Positions 31,325 to 43,062 are shown, numbered from the stretch's first letter. The stretch is 64,000 nucleotides of DNA from a bacterium (GCA_025774935.1 JALGZK010000009.1:1-64000), one strand, 5' to 3'. Notes: a model not told the origin generated them from the letters alone. Made by a program: numbers and translations.

Positions 31325-33403
31325 GTGACCGACGGCCGTGGCATCTCACGCACTGGTTCCGCGGCTCGAGGCTCCGGGGCCCGATGCTCTGCAGCTCGGA
31401 GCGTCTCGACGTTCCTCTATCTCGTCCTCTTCGGAGCGGCGGCCGGAGGTGTGGCGGGTTTCCTCGAGGCCGTGGTCGTGGCGGCCGTGCGCTCGGCCGA
31501 CAGCGCGCTCTCCGATCTTGTCGACTTCGTCGCCCTCTATATGATCGTGTGGGCCTCGGCGGGCGCGGCCGTCGGTCTCGTCTCGTGGGTCGCCTGCGCC
31601 GTGAGGGGCGCGGCGGACCGCGAGGACAGGAGGCGGGCATTCCACGGCTCGCTCCTCGTGAGCCTGATCGTCCTCGTGATTGTCGCAGGCTACGTCAACA
31701 TCCACCTCCTCCCGACGCACCTCTCCGCTCGCTCGCTGGTCGTCACCGGTCTCATCACGGCCGGTTGCGGGGCGCTCTGGGTTCTGATCTACCGGACGTG
31801 GCGCCGGCGTCTCGGGGCCGTCCCGCGGAGGTTCGGCCTCGCTTCCCCGCTCGCGGTCCTCGCCGTCGCGCTCGTCCTCTTCGTCGCTGTGGGCGCTCCT
31901 CTCACGCGGACCGCCGGCGAGTACCAGGCTCCTCCGGTCGACCGCGGCGCGGGGGGGCCGAGCGTCCTCTTCCTCTTCGTCGACTCGATGCGCGCCGACC
32001 ACCTCGGCTGCTACGGGTACGAGCGCGACACCTCGGAGACGATCGACAGCCTGGCGGCGGAGGGTGTCCTCTTCGCGCACGCGTACTCGCAGGGCTGCCG
32101 GACGAAGGAGGCCTCCGCGTCCGTCGTCACCTCGCTCTTCCCCTCGACGCACGGCATGCACCTGCTCTCCCACGTCCTTCCCGACGCCTACCCCACGCTG
32201 ATGGAGGGGATGCGCGACGCGGGCTACTCAACGGCGATCTTCTCCGCGAACCCGATCGTCTCGCCGGTCTTCGGGTTCGGGCGCGGCACCGACTTCTTCT
32301 ACACGGAGGCCCCGACCGCAGGCGCCAAGAGCGTGGTCAACCACGTTGCGCGCGTGCTCGGATGGGACGCGCCGCGCCTTCACTGGGTCCACACTTTCAT
32401 CGAGACGGCCGACGAGCTCGTGTCGAAGAGGCACGGCGCGCTTCCGTACGAAGGGGGAGGAGCCGACGAACTCAACGCCGCGCTCCTCGAGTGGATCGAC
32501 ATGAACCCCGACGCGCCGTTCTTCGCGTTCGTCCACTACATGGACCCGCACTACCCGTACGCCCCACCTCCGCCCTACGACGACATGTTCGATCCGGAGT
32601 ACGAAGGCCCGAAGGTCACCGAGTACCCGGGCCGGATGACGATGATGCTCCCGTTCGCTGAGGGCGAGGCGATCCCGGAGCGCGAGAGGCAGAACATGCT
32701 CGCCCAGTACGACGGGTCGATCGCCTACTTCGACCGGGAGCTGGGACTCCTCCTCGCAGCGCTCGGCGACCGCGGGCTCCTCGACGATCTCCTGATAGTC
32801 CTGACCGCCGACCATGGCGACGAGTTCTACGACCACAGGGGCTGGGGACACGGGCAGTCGCTGTACGAGGAGCTCATTCACGTGCCGCTCGTGCTCTGGC
32901 ATCCCGACGTGCTCGGGGAGGGGATGGTCGTCGACCGGACGGTCCGTCACGTCGACCTCATGCCGACGCTCCTCCGGGCCGTGGGCGGCGACGCCGGGCC
33001 CGCACCGGCCTGGGACGACGTCGACGTGGAGACAGCCCTCCTCACCGGGGTCGACCTCTGGCCGGCCATCTCTGCGGGCGCAACGACGGGGCCCGACCTG
33101 CCGGTCCTCGCGGAGCTCGACGCCGGCGGGCACGACGGCCGAGCCCTCAGGGTGGACGACTGGAAGCTGATCCGGGCGAGGTTCGCATCCGAGAGGCTCA
33201 GTATGCTCTTCGATCCGGTGGCGGACCCGCTCGAGCAGGACGACCTCGCCGGCGAGAGGCCCGACGTCGTCGACAGCCTCTCTTCCCTTCTTGACAGGAC
33301 CCTCACGGCTCTGCAGTCCCTCAGGCTTTCCGAGGATGTCGACGAGACCACGATCGACCCGGCGATGGAGGAGCGGCTGCGGGCGCTGGGATACATCGAG
33401 TAA
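31325..33403 (+). CDS. Membrane-anchored sulfatase-fold hydrolase or transferase
   Basis: 692 residues. The N-terminal 200 residues hold about five membrane helices; the rest is an alkaline-phosphatase/sulfatase fold facing the periplasm: 'FLFVDSMRADHLGCYGY' (metal Asp), 'HYMDPHYPY', 'LTADHGDEFYDHRGWGHGQSLYEELIHVPL'. The place of the formylglycine motif CxPxR is 'GCRTKEASASVVTSLFPSTHG', which lacks that motif; Thr or Ser there could be the nucleophile, as in LtaS and phosphoethanolamine transferases. Substrate unknown. It ends with 'RLRALGYIE', common in this group. GTG start at 31325 with GGAGG seven bases upstream. Confidence 0.82.
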   Translation: MTDGRGISRTGSAARGSGARCSAARSVSTFLYLVLFGAAAGGVAGFLEAVVVAAVRSADSALSDLVDFVALYMIVWASAGAAVGLVSWVACAVRGAADREDRRRAFHGSLLVSLIVLVIVAGYVNIHLLPTHLSARSLVVTGLITAGCGALWVLIYRTWRRRLGAVPRRFGLASPLAVLAVALVLFVAVGAPLTRTAGEYQAPPVDRGAGGPSVLFLFVDSMRADHLGCYGYERDTSETIDSLAAEGVLFAHAYSQGCRTKEASASVVTSLFPSTHGMHLLSHVLPDAYPTLMEGMRDAGYSTAIFSANPIVSPVFGFGRGTDFFYTEAPTAGAKSVVNHVARVLGWDAPRLHWVHTFIETADELVSKRHGALPYEGGGADELNAALLEWIDMNPDAPFFAFVHYMDPHYPYAPPPPYDDMFDPEYEGPKVTEYPGRMTMMLPFAEGEAIPERERQNMLAQYDGSIAYFDRELGLLLAALGDRGLLDDLLIVLTADHGDEFYDHRGWGHGQSLYEELIHVPLVLWHPDVLGEGMVVDRTVRHVDLMPTLLRAVGGDAGPAPAWDDVDVETALLTGVDLWPAISAGATTGPDLPVLAELDAGGHDGRALRVDDWKLIRARFASERLSMLFDPVADPLEQDDLAGERPDVVDSLSSLLDRTLTALQSLRLSEDVDETTIDPAMEERLRALGYIE

Positions 33404-33463
33404 TCCCCGGAGCGGCGCGCCCGGCGGCTCGCCGAGGGCACGTCATCGCCGCGAGCGCCGCCC

Positions 33464-33492
33464 TTCGAGAACCTTCCCGGCTGTGCTATCAT
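33464..33492 (+). promoter_or_regulatory. Putative promoter for buk-ptb
   Basis: TTCGAG (33464-33469) and TATCAT (33487-33492), spacing 17, about 45 bases before the buk start codon. Confidence 0.5.
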
Positions 33493-33543
33493 GTTCCGTT
33501 CAACGCGGTGCGAAGAGCGTGTCGCGCAGGAGGTAGGTACGCC

Positions 33544-34623
33544 GTGAGCGCGTCTCCCAGGATCCTCGCCGTGAACCCGGGCGGCATGACGACGAAGATC
33601 GCCGTCTACGAGGGCGAGGAGCGCGTGTTCGAGGCGAACGTCGAGCACGCGCCCGCTGACTTCGCGGAGTTCGAGACCATCCCTGACCAGCTCGACTTCC
33701 GCCGGCTCGCGATCGAGAAGGCGCTCGAGGACGGCGGCCAGCTCGGCCGGCCGTTCGACGCGATCGCCGGTCGCGGCGGGCTCCTCCGCTCGATCCCGAG
33801 CGGCACGTACGTCGTGAACGACCTCATGCTAGAGGACGCCCGCGTGGGCTACCAGGGCCAGCACGCGTCGAACCTGGGGCCGCTCCTCGCGGACGCGCTC
33901 GCGAAGGACCTCGGAGGGACGCCGTTCATCACCGACCCGGTCTCGGTCGATGAGTTCGAGCCGCTCGCGCGGTACTCCGGACACGCGGAGATCGAGCGGA
34001 AGAGCCTCGGGCACGCGCTCAACACCAAGGCGACGGCGAAGAAGGCCGCAAAGAAGCTCGGGCGGCCGCTCGACTCGATGAACCTCATCCTCGCGCACCT
34101 CGGGAGCGGGATCTCGATCGCGCCTCTGAGGCGCGGGAAGATGATCGACGTCAACAACGCGGCTTCGGGCGGTCCGTTCTCGCCGGAGCGGACGGGCGCG
34201 CTCCCTCTCGTCGAGATGCTGAACTGGATGGCGGAGAACGACGTCGCGCCGGACCGCATGGTGAAGATCGTCATCAAAGAGGGCGGGCTCCTCTCGCTCC
34301 TCGGCACGAACGACTTCAGGGAGGTCGAGGCGAGCGCCGCCGGGGGAGACGTGAAGGCGCGCGAGGTCATCGAGGCGATGGCGTACCAGATCGCGAAGGA
34401 GATAGCCGCGATGGCCGCAACGCTGTCGGGCGACGTCGAGTCGATCGTCCTCACCGGGTCGCTCGCGCACTCGGAGCTACTCGTCGGGCTCGTCACCGGA
34501 CGCGTCTCGTTCATCGCCGACGTCATCGTGCTCCCGGGCGAGAACGAGCTCGAGTCCCTCGCGATGGGAGCGCTCGAGGTCCTGACGGGAGAGGAAGAGT
34601 CCCGGAGCTATCCGTCCGGCTGA
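33544..34623 (+). CDS. buk: Butyrate kinase
   Basis: 359 residues of the acetokinase family. 'RILAVNPGGMTTKIAVYEGE' is the N-terminal phosphate loop, with 'GRGGLLRSIPSGTYVVND', 'HLGSGISIAPLRRGKMIDVNNA' and 'GPFSPERTGALP' as family blocks, and 'SIVLTGSLAHSE' near the end. Interconverts butyrate and butyryl phosphate, or related branched acyl phosphates. GTG 33544 has AGGAGGT nine bases upstream. The next gene, 65 bases on, encodes the matching phosphotransferase, so an operon for acyl-CoA to acid conversion with ATP formation. Confidence 0.9.
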   Translation: MSASPRILAVNPGGMTTKIAVYEGEERVFEANVEHAPADFAEFETIPDQLDFRRLAIEKALEDGGQLGRPFDAIAGRGGLLRSIPSGTYVVNDLMLEDARVGYQGQHASNLGPLLADALAKDLGGTPFITDPVSVDEFEPLARYSGHAEIERKSLGHALNTKATAKKAAKKLGRPLDSMNLILAHLGSGISIAPLRRGKMIDVNNAASGGPFSPERTGALPLVEMLNWMAENDVAPDRMVKIVIKEGGLLSLLGTNDFREVEASAAGGDVKAREVIEAMAYQIAKEIAAMAATLSGDVESIVLTGSLAHSELLVGLVTGRVSFIADVIVLPGENELESLAMGALEVLTGEEESRSYPSG

Positions 34624-34687
34624 GGCGCCGGCGGTCGGACGCCGCGGCAGACCGCGGCCATCGGAGCAGCATTCGAAAGGAGTCACG

Positions 34688-35632
34688 ATGGGCGACAACG
34701 GGATTGGGCCGAGGAGCTTCGACGAGCTGAAGCACAAGGCGCTCACCTACGGACACGAGAAGGGGAAGGCACGCTTGGGGGTCGCCGCGGCGTGGGACGC
34801 GAACGCGCTCGAAGCGGCGTACGACGCGTGGCAGATCGGCCTCGTGAAGCCCGTCCTGATCGGCGTGCCCGATCTCATCCAGGGGGCCGCGAAGGACGCG
34901 GGGGTGGACGTGTCGGGTTGGGAGACCGTGGAGGCCGCGGACGACATCGAGTCGACGCGGATCGCCGTCGAGCTCGTGCGCGAGGGCAAGGTCGACTTCC
35001 TCATGAAGGGGAAGGTGCAGACCGCCGACCTCATGAAGGCCGCGCTCGACAAGGAGACCGGCATCCGCGCGGGGAAGCTCATGAGCCACATCGCGCTCGT
35101 GTGGACCCCGTCGTTCGGCAGGATCCTCGCGATGTCCGACGGCGGCATCGTCCTCGCGCCGGACCTCGAGAAGAAGGCCGCCATCATAAGGAACGCCGTC
35201 GACGCCATGCACAAGCTCGGGTGGGAGAACCCGAAGGTCGCAGTCGTCGGCGCGCTCGAGCAGGTCAACCCGGCCATGCCGCACTCGATCGACGCCGCGG
35301 CGCTTGCCAAGATGAACGACCGCGGACAGATTACGGGGTGCGTGGTCGACGGCCCGTTCGGGTTCGACAACGCCGTGAGCGAGCTGGCCGCGGAGCGGAA
35401 GGGGATCGTCAGTCCCGTCGCGGGGAAGGCGGACCTCGTGACCTTCGCCGACATCGACGTGGGCAACGTCTTCTACAAGGCCCTCTACTTCATGACCGAA
35501 GGGGTCCAGAACGCGGGCGTCCTGATAGGGGCCAGGGTCCCGATCGTGATGCCTTCCAGAGCCGACGGCCCGGACACGAAGCGGAACTCGATCATCGCGG
35601 GAGCGGTGATCGCCCACGCGTCGAGGGCCTGA
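34688..35632 (+). CDS. ptb: Phosphate butyryltransferase
   Basis: 314 residues, the family length. Converts butyryl-CoA and phosphate to butyryl phosphate and CoA. Conserved blocks: 'VDFLMKGKVQTADLMKAALDKETGIR', 'MSDGGIVLAPDLEKKAAIIRNAV', 'GCVVDGPFGFDNAVS', 'ADLVTFADIDVGNVFYKAL'. AAAGGAG precedes ATG 34688. The stop lies four bases before tRNA-Leu, so the transcript may run into the tRNA. Confidence 0.9.
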   Translation: MGDNGIGPRSFDELKHKALTYGHEKGKARLGVAAAWDANALEAAYDAWQIGLVKPVLIGVPDLIQGAAKDAGVDVSGWETVEAADDIESTRIAVELVREGKVDFLMKGKVQTADLMKAALDKETGIRAGKLMSHIALVWTPSFGRILAMSDGGIVLAPDLEKKAAIIRNAVDAMHKLGWENPKVAVVGALEQVNPAMPHSIDAAALAKMNDRGQITGCVVDGPFGFDNAVSELAAERKGIVSPVAGKADLVTFADIDVGNVFYKALYFMTEGVQNAGVLIGARVPIVMPSRADGPDTKRNSIIAGAVIAHASRA

Positions 35633-35636
35633 CACC

Positions 35637-35721
35637 GCGAGAGTGGCGGAACTGGTAGACGCGCTGGATTTAGGTTCCAGTAGGGAGACCTGTGGGGGTT
35701 CGAGTCCCCCCTCTCGCACCA
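35637..35721 (+). tRNA. tRNA-Leu (anticodon UAG)
   Basis: Acceptor stem GCGAGAG (35637-35643) / CTCTCGC (35711-35717), anticodon stem CTGGA/TCCAG around loop TTTAGGT, a long variable arm typical of leucine tRNA, T-loop TTCGAGT, and encoded CCA at 35719-35721. It begins four bases after the ptb stop. Confidence 0.95.
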
Positions 35722-35798
35722 GAAGCGCCGGAACGAGCCCGTGTACAGGGAGTTATGCAGTTCCGGGCATGGTTCCTGCAAGTCACAAGGAGAATCAC

Positions 35799-37181
35799 TT
35801 GAACGTCCGACTGGAAGAACTTGACAACTGGAAAAGACGTCTGACCATCGACCTGCCCGAGGACGAGGTGGGGAAGAAGGCGGACGAGCTCTTCGAGGAG
35901 CTGGCGGCGAAGGCCGAGGCGCCGGGCTTCCGCAAGGGCAAGGTCCCGCGTGACATGCTCGAGCGGAAGTACGGCGAGCAGGTGAAGATCGAAGCGCTCG
36001 AGTCCCTCATCCCGGACGCGTACTTCGCCGCGGTGAAGGAGACGGGGATCGCGCCGATCTGCGACCCGACCGTCGAGATGGGGAGCGCCAGCCCGAGCGA
36101 CGGGAGCTACCAGGTGACCGTGACCGTCGAGGTCCGCCCGGAGATCGAGCTCAAGGACTACAAGGGGCTCGAGTTCACCGAGAAGGTCCCGATCGTCACG
36201 AACGAGGACGTCGAGAAGGCGCTCGAGGAGATCCGCGAGGGGCAGGCGGACCTCGTCGGCGTCACGCGTCCTTCCGTTCCCGGCGACTACGCGATCGTCG
36301 ACTTCGAGAGGCTCGACGAGAACGGGGAGCCGGTGCCCGACACGAAGCAGGAGGGGTTCCCGGCCGAGGTCGGGTCGGGCCGTATCCCACAGGAGCTCGA
36401 GGAGGCCATCCTCGGCGCGTCGGCGGGCGAGGAGAAGACCGTTCCCGTGACGTACCCGGCCGACTATGGCGCGGAAGAGCTCGCGGGGAAGACGATCACG
36501 CTCAGGCTCAGGGTCACCGAGGTGAAGGAGAAGCGCGTCCCGCCGCTCAGCGACGAGCTCGCCAAGAAGGCGGGCAACTTCGCGACGGTCCTCGACCTCA
36601 GGGTCGGCATCAGGAACCAGCTCGAGGCCGAGGCGAAGGCCTGGGCCAGGAGGCGTCTCGAGGAGGAGATCGTCGGGAAGCTCATCGAGGGCAACCCGTT
36701 CGAGCTCCCGGAGTGCCTCATCACAGAACGGCTCGACCGGATGCACGAGCGGTTCGCGCAGGGCCGGAAGGAAGAGGCACAGGGCGGGGACGGCGGCAAC
36801 GGCGGCGCCGACGATACGAACCGCGATGCGTTCGACCGGGTGTACAGACCGGTCGTCGAGCATCAGCTCAAGGCCGGTCTCATCCTCGGCGTGCTCTCGA
36901 AGGAGCACGGGATCGAGGTGACGCGGCAGGACATCGAACAGCGGATCGCCCTCATCGCGGAGCAGCACGGGCGCGAGCCCGCGGAGCTCCTCAAGGACCT
37001 CGAGGGGAGCGAGTCGCTCTCGGAGATCGAGAACGACATCTGGCTCGGCAAGGTGCACGAGCTCATCGTGGGGTTCTCGAAGGTGACGACCGAACCGTTC
37101 GACGTCGCGAAGGCGAGGGAAGAGGCGGAGGCACAGGCGGCGGAGGCCGCGGCGAAGGACGACGCTGAGAAGACAGACTAG
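35799..37181 (+). CDS. tig: Trigger factor (ribosome-associated chaperone and peptidyl-prolyl isomerase)
   Basis: 460 residues. The ribosome-binding signature is in 'EAPGFRKGKVPRDMLERKYG' (GFRxGKxP). The middle FKBP-type domain starts 'GDYAIVDFERLDENGEP', and the C-terminal chaperone arms contain 'ARRRLEEEIVGKLIEGNPFELPECLI'. The tail is acidic and alanine-rich, and a Gly/Asn-rich insertion ('EAQGGDGGNGGADDTN') interrupts the C-terminal domain. TTG start at 35799 has AAGGAG six bases upstream. clpP and lon follow, the common proteostasis order, but clpX is absent. Confidence 0.93.
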   Translation: MNVRLEELDNWKRRLTIDLPEDEVGKKADELFEELAAKAEAPGFRKGKVPRDMLERKYGEQVKIEALESLIPDAYFAAVKETGIAPICDPTVEMGSASPSDGSYQVTVTVEVRPEIELKDYKGLEFTEKVPIVTNEDVEKALEEIREGQADLVGVTRPSVPGDYAIVDFERLDENGEPVPDTKQEGFPAEVGSGRIPQELEEAILGASAGEEKTVPVTYPADYGAEELAGKTITLRLRVTEVKEKRVPPLSDELAKKAGNFATVLDLRVGIRNQLEAEAKAWARRRLEEEIVGKLIEGNPFELPECLITERLDRMHERFAQGRKEEAQGGDGGNGGADDTNRDAFDRVYRPVVEHQLKAGLILGVLSKEHGIEVTRQDIEQRIALIAEQHGREPAELLKDLEGSESLSEIENDIWLGKVHELIVGFSKVTTEPFDVAKAREEAEAQAAEAAAKDDAEKTD

Positions 37182-37250
37182 CGACACACGCCCGTACGGG
37201 CTTCACCAGTGCGGGCCCAAACGGATGCCGGAATCGGAGGGCGGAACGCA

Positions 37251-37841
37251 ATGGGACTGACCCCGTTCGTGATCGAGCAGACGCGGTACGGAGAGCGCTC
37301 CTACGACATCTTCTCGAGGCTGCTTCGTGACAACATCGTCTTCATCGGCATGCCGATCGACGACAAGGTCGCCAACATCGTCATCGCGGAGTTGCTCTTC
37401 CTCGAGGCTCAGGACCCCGAGCGGGACGTCTACCTCTACATCAACAGCCCCGGCGGGTACGTGGCGTCGGGCCTCGCCATCTACGACACGATGCAGTACA
37501 TCAGGCCGGACATCCACACCATCTGCATGGGGCAGGCGGCGAGCATGGCCGCCGTCCTCCTCGCGGCCGGGACGAAGGGCAAGCGCTCGGCGCTCCCGCA
37601 CTCGCGGATCATGATCCACCAGCCGGCCGGCGGGAGCGAGGGCCAGGCGAGCGACATCGAGATCTACGCGAAGGAGATCCTGAGGCTGAAGGACAAGCTG
37701 ACCGCCATCCTCGCCAAGCACACCGGTCAGTCGCCCGAGAGGATCCTCGAGGACTCCGACCGGAACTACTTCATGTCCGGCGAGGAGGGCGTGGAGTACG
37801 GCCTTATCGACCAGGTGATCGAGCGGAAGCAGGAGGAGTAG
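37251..37841 (+). CDS. clpP: ATP-dependent Clp protease proteolytic subunit
   Basis: 196 residues. Serine protease with the Ser in '[15 protein letters not shown]', the His in 'RIMIHQP' and an Asp downstream. Heptameric rings pair with an AAA+ unfoldase; none is encoded next to it. The start ATG 37251 has GGAGG upstream and gives the usual N-terminus '[23 protein letters not shown]'. Seventy bases after tig. Confidence 0.94.
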   Translation: MGLTPFVIEQTRYGERSYDIFSRLLRDNIVFIGMPIDDKVANIVIAELLFLEAQDPERDVYLYINSPGGYVASGLAIYDTMQYIRPDIHTICMGQAASMAAVLLAAGTKGKRSALPHSRIMIHQPAGGSEGQASDIEIYAKEILRLKDKLTAILAKHTGQSPERILEDSDRNYFMSGEEGVEYGLIDQVIERKQEE

Positions 37842-37852
37842 CACCCGTTCGA

Positions 37853-37870
37853 GGGGGTTTCGCGACCCCC
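37853..37870 (+). terminator. Weak hairpin after clpP
   Basis: GGGGGT (37853-37858) / ACCCCC (37865-37870), six-base loop, no T-run; more likely an mRNA end or attenuator than a strong terminator. Confidence 0.3.
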
Positions 37871-38032
37871 GCGGGGCCTTGCGGGGCTTCGGGGCGGGGT
37901 TATGTTGGACCCGGAGACGGTACTCTAGGGCCCCGACGGCCCTGTGAAACGACGATAGACGACCGAGAACGCGGGCCCAGACGCCCTCCCGCCCGTTCCG
38001 GGCGGGCCACGGACCGCATTCCAGGAGACACG

Positions 38033-40456
<2,424 letters not shown>

Positions 40457-40476
40457 AACCGGCAACAGAGCATGAG

Positions 40477-40511
40477 AGAGGGGCCTTGCGGGCGGACTGC
40501 GGGGCCCCTCT
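40477..40511 (+). terminator. Terminator after lon
   Basis: AGAGGGGCC (40477-40485) / GGCCCCTCT (40503-40511), followed by TCTTCG. Confidence 0.65.
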
Positions 40512-40580
40512 TCTTCGCACGACTCAGGCCACGCCGCGCACGTGCGGGCGAAGCGCGCCGGGCTCGCCTCTGGGGGGATC

Positions 40581-41171
40581 ATGAAGGTCAAGACGGCCGA
40601 GTTCGTTCTCGGCGCCGCGAGCACGAAGCAGCTCCCGGGCGACGGACTCCCGGAGATCGCGTTCGCCGGACGGTCGAACGTCGGGAAGTCGTCGCTCATG
40701 AACAAGCTGCTCGGCAGGAAGAACCTCGCCAGGACCTCCGGGAAGCCGGGCAAGACGCGCGAGCTCAACATCTACTCGATTAACGAGAAGCTCCTGTTCG
40801 TCGACCTCCCGGGCTACGGGTTCGCCAAGGTCCCGAAGGCCATGAAGGAGAAGTGGGGGAAGCTCGTGGAGTCGTACGTGGAAGGACGCGAGGAGCTCGC
40901 GGGAGTCGTACACCTCGTCGACGCGCGGCACGTTCCGACGGCGCAGGATGTCCAGATGCAGGAGTGGCTCAGGCACCTCGGTGTCCGGACATTGATTGCG
41001 GCGACGAAGGCTGATAAGATACCGAAGGGCAAGCGAGACGCGACCCTCCGGATGATCAGGAACACACTCGAGGTCCCGGACGAGACGCCGGTCGAGTTCT
41101 TCTCCGCGATGACCGGTGAGGGTCTGCGTCCCGTCTGGAGCTGGGTCGAACAGACTGCCGGGCTCAAGTAG
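40581..41171 (+). CDS. engB: Ribosome biogenesis GTP-binding protein EngB/YsxC
   Basis: 196 residues. GTPase for large-subunit assembly: G1 'GRSNVGKSSLMN', G2 'RTSGKPGKTRELN', G3 'DLPGYGFAKVP', G4 'TKADKIPKG', and 'FSAMTGEG' for G5. ATG 40581 follows GGGGGAUC-like spacing. Adjacency to lon is conserved in many bacteria. Confidence 0.93.
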   Translation: MKVKTAEFVLGAASTKQLPGDGLPEIAFAGRSNVGKSSLMNKLLGRKNLARTSGKPGKTRELNIYSINEKLLFVDLPGYGFAKVPKAMKEKWGKLVESYVEGREELAGVVHLVDARHVPTAQDVQMQEWLRHLGVRTLIAATKADKIPKGKRDATLRMIRNTLEVPDETPVEFFSAMTGEGLRPVWSWVEQTAGLK

Positions 41172-41236
41172 CCGGGCTGAGACGCGTGGCAGAAGACGAA
41201 CGTGCACACGAGCGACGCAACCACCGGGAGGCTCTG

Positions 41237-42376
41237 ATGAAGTCGAAGCTCTTCACGCCGGGACCGACGAAGATCCCCGGCGCCGTGCTTTCGGCCGTGG
41301 GGAAGCAGGTGCTCCATCACCGGTCGCCGGAGTTCTCCGAGAAGGTGCGGCACGTCCAGGACGAGTTCGGGAGGCTCCTCCAGACGCATCACGACGCGCT
41401 CCTCTTCACGTGCTCGGGGACCGGAATGATGGAGGCGGCCGTCGCGAACCTGCTGTCGCGGGGCGACAAGGCGATCTGCGTGAACAACGGTAACTTCGGG
41501 GAGCGGTGGGTCGAGATATGCAAGGCCTACGGTGTGGAGGTCGTCGAGCTGGTGCTCGAGTGGGGGAAGAGCGTGACCCCCGAGGAGCTCGGGAAGTCGC
41601 TCGACAATCACCCGGACGCGAAGGCGGTCTTCATCATCCACAGTGAGACCTCGACCGGAGCGCTGAACGACATCAAGTCGCTCGCGAAGGCCGCGCACGA
41701 CCACGACGCGATCGTCGTCATCGACGCGACGTCGAGCGTGGGAGTCCACGAGATCCGAATGGACGAGTGGGGGATCGACGTCATCGTCGCCGGGACGCAA
41801 AAGGCGCTCATGACCCCGCCCGGTCTCGCGTTCGTGGCGCTGAACGGTCGCGCATGGGGCCTGGTGTCGGACTCCGATCTCCCGACGTACTACTTCGACT
41901 TCACGAAGACGTGGAAGCGACTCCAGAAGAAGGGTCAGACACCGTTCACGACGGCGGTCTCGCTCGTGCACGGTCTCGAGGTCGCACTCGCGATGATGGA
42001 GGACGAGGGCTGGGACAACGTCTACGCGCGGCACGCCAGGATGGGAGCCGCGATGCGTGCGGCCGTCGAGGCCCTCGGGTTCGAGGTGCTGCCGGAGTTC
42101 CCCGTGAACGGGGTAACGGTCGCGGTCTGCCCGGATGACGTCGACGGGAACCGGCTCGTTCGTACCCTCGACGACGAGTTCGGGGTCAGAGTCGCCGGCG
42201 GCCAGAATCGACTCTCCGGCAAGGTCATCCGCATCGGGCACATGGGCGGCATCCGCGAGCGCGACCTTCCGATGATGGTCGGCGCGCTCGAGAGCGCGCT
42301 CAACACCATGGGGAAGTGCGTCGAGTGCGGCACAGGACTGGCCGCGCTCCAGAATGTGCTGATGGGCAAACGGTGA
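41237..42376 (+). CDS. Class V PLP-dependent aminotransferase (serine/alanine--glyoxylate family)
   Basis: 379 residues. Starts 'LFTPGPTKIPGAVLSAVG' as typical for this family, with 'TCSGTGMMEAAVANLL', 'HSETSTGALNDIKSLAKAAH', 'IDATSSVGVHEIRMDEWGIDVIVAGTQKALMTPPGL' (PLP Lys in TQKAL), and 'GHMGGIRERDLPMM'. Members transaminate serine, alanine or phosphoserine-like substrates with glyoxylate or pyruvate, and many sit beside serA; no serA is present here. The C-terminal 'GKCVECGTGLAALQNVL' has a cysteine pair. GGGAGG is five bases before ATG 41237. Confidence 0.88.
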   Translation: MKSKLFTPGPTKIPGAVLSAVGKQVLHHRSPEFSEKVRHVQDEFGRLLQTHHDALLFTCSGTGMMEAAVANLLSRGDKAICVNNGNFGERWVEICKAYGVEVVELVLEWGKSVTPEELGKSLDNHPDAKAVFIIHSETSTGALNDIKSLAKAAHDHDAIVVIDATSSVGVHEIRMDEWGIDVIVAGTQKALMTPPGLAFVALNGRAWGLVSDSDLPTYYFDFTKTWKRLQKKGQTPFTTAVSLVHGLEVALAMMEDEGWDNVYARHARMGAAMRAAVEALGFEVLPEFPVNGVTVAVCPDDVDGNRLVRTLDDEFGVRVAGGQNRLSGKVIRIGHMGGIRERDLPMMVGALESALNTMGKCVECGTGLAALQNVLMGKR

Positions 42377-42389
42377 ACCAGCTCTGGTT

Positions 42390-42465
42390 GGGCCGTTAGC
42401 TCAGCTGGTAGAGCACCTGCCTTTTAAGCAGGGAGTCGCTGGTTCGACCCCAGCACGGCCCACCA
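42390..42465 (+). tRNA. tRNA-Lys (anticodon UUU)
   Basis: Acceptor stem GGGCCGT (42390-42396) / ACGGCCC (42455-42461), D-arm AGCTCAGCTGGTAGAGC, anticodon loop CTTTTAA, T-loop TTCGACC, and encoded CCA at 42463-42465. Confidence 0.96.
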
Positions 42466-42540
42466 CTGGCGTTCAAGGGACGCCGGAATGCACGCCGCGT
42501 CGCGCGGCGGCCCGGCTCGCAGGGGGATCGGAGGAGCATC

Positions 42541-42774
42541 ATGGGTCAGTTCTGTCACTCGTGCGGCATCCCGCTCGACATGCCCGACATCAAGGTGATG
42601 GCCGAGAAGTTCTGCCAGCACTGCACCGACGACGAAGGCAACGTCAAGAATCGCGAGGACATCCAGAAGGGTATCGCGTCGTGGCTCAAGTCGTGGCTTC
42701 CGGACATCTCCGAGGAAGAGGCCATGAAGAGGGCCGACCACTACATGCGCGCGATGCCGGAGTGGGCCGAGTAG
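42541..42774 (+). CDS. Small zinc-ribbon protein
   Basis: 77 residues. 'FCHSCGIPL' and 'FCQHCTDDEG' supply a four-cysteine zinc-binding ribbon, matching the putative zinc-ribbon family in which these two pairs lie about 20 residues apart. The remainder is helical and acidic ('GIASWLKSWLPDISEEEAMKRADHYMRAMPEWAE'). Function unknown. GGAGG precedes ATG 42541. It lies between tRNA-Lys and tRNA-Glu. Confidence 0.85.
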   Translation: MGQFCHSCGIPLDMPDIKVMAEKFCQHCTDDEGNVKNREDIQKGIASWLKSWLPDISEEEAMKRADHYMRAMPEWAE

Positions 42775-42823
42775 CTCACACCGCGTTTGGGGTCTCCCCG
42801 ACCTCACGCGAAAGCGACATAGC

Positions 42824-42901
42824 GTCCCCATCGTCTAGCCAGGTTTAGGACACCGCCCTTTCACGGCGGCAACACGGGTTCGAATCCCGTTGGGGACGCC
42901 A
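42824..42901 (+). tRNA. tRNA-Glu (anticodon UUC)
   Basis: Acceptor GTCCCCA (42824-42830) / TGGGGAC (42891-42897), anticodon stem CCGCC/GGCGG with loop CTTTCAC, T-arm ACGGG-TTCGAAT-CCCGT, encoded CCA at 42899-42901. Its 3' end is the parent sequence of the repeats that follow to 51.8 kb. Confidence 0.96.
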
Positions 42902-42942
42902 AGCACAAGAAGCCCACCCGAGAGGGTGGGCTTCTTGTGCTT
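42901..42942 (+). terminator. Terminator of tRNA-Glu
   Basis: Perfect 19-bp stem, AAGCACAAGAAGCCCACCC (42901-42919) with its complement at 42924-42942, loop GAGA. Confidence 0.85.
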
Positions 42943-42944
42943 CG

Positions 42945-42980
42945 TATCCGATGGATACTGCGTTCCGTCGGGTTCGACTG
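42945..42980 (+). repeat. TCCGATGGATACT box, copy 1
   Basis: Two 15-base blocks, TATCCGATGGATACT and CGTCGGGTTCGACTG, separated by six bases. Each block differs by one base from the copy at 46123-46159, which also follows a tRNA-end repeat and a hairpin. Confidence 0.6.
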
Positions 42981-43062
42981 CTGTGCGCGCTGTCCAGCGC
43001 GCGTGCGAATGAAGGCCGCGAAGCGGCCGTCCTTGGCAGGATCGCGCCCGGAGGGCGCGGGC

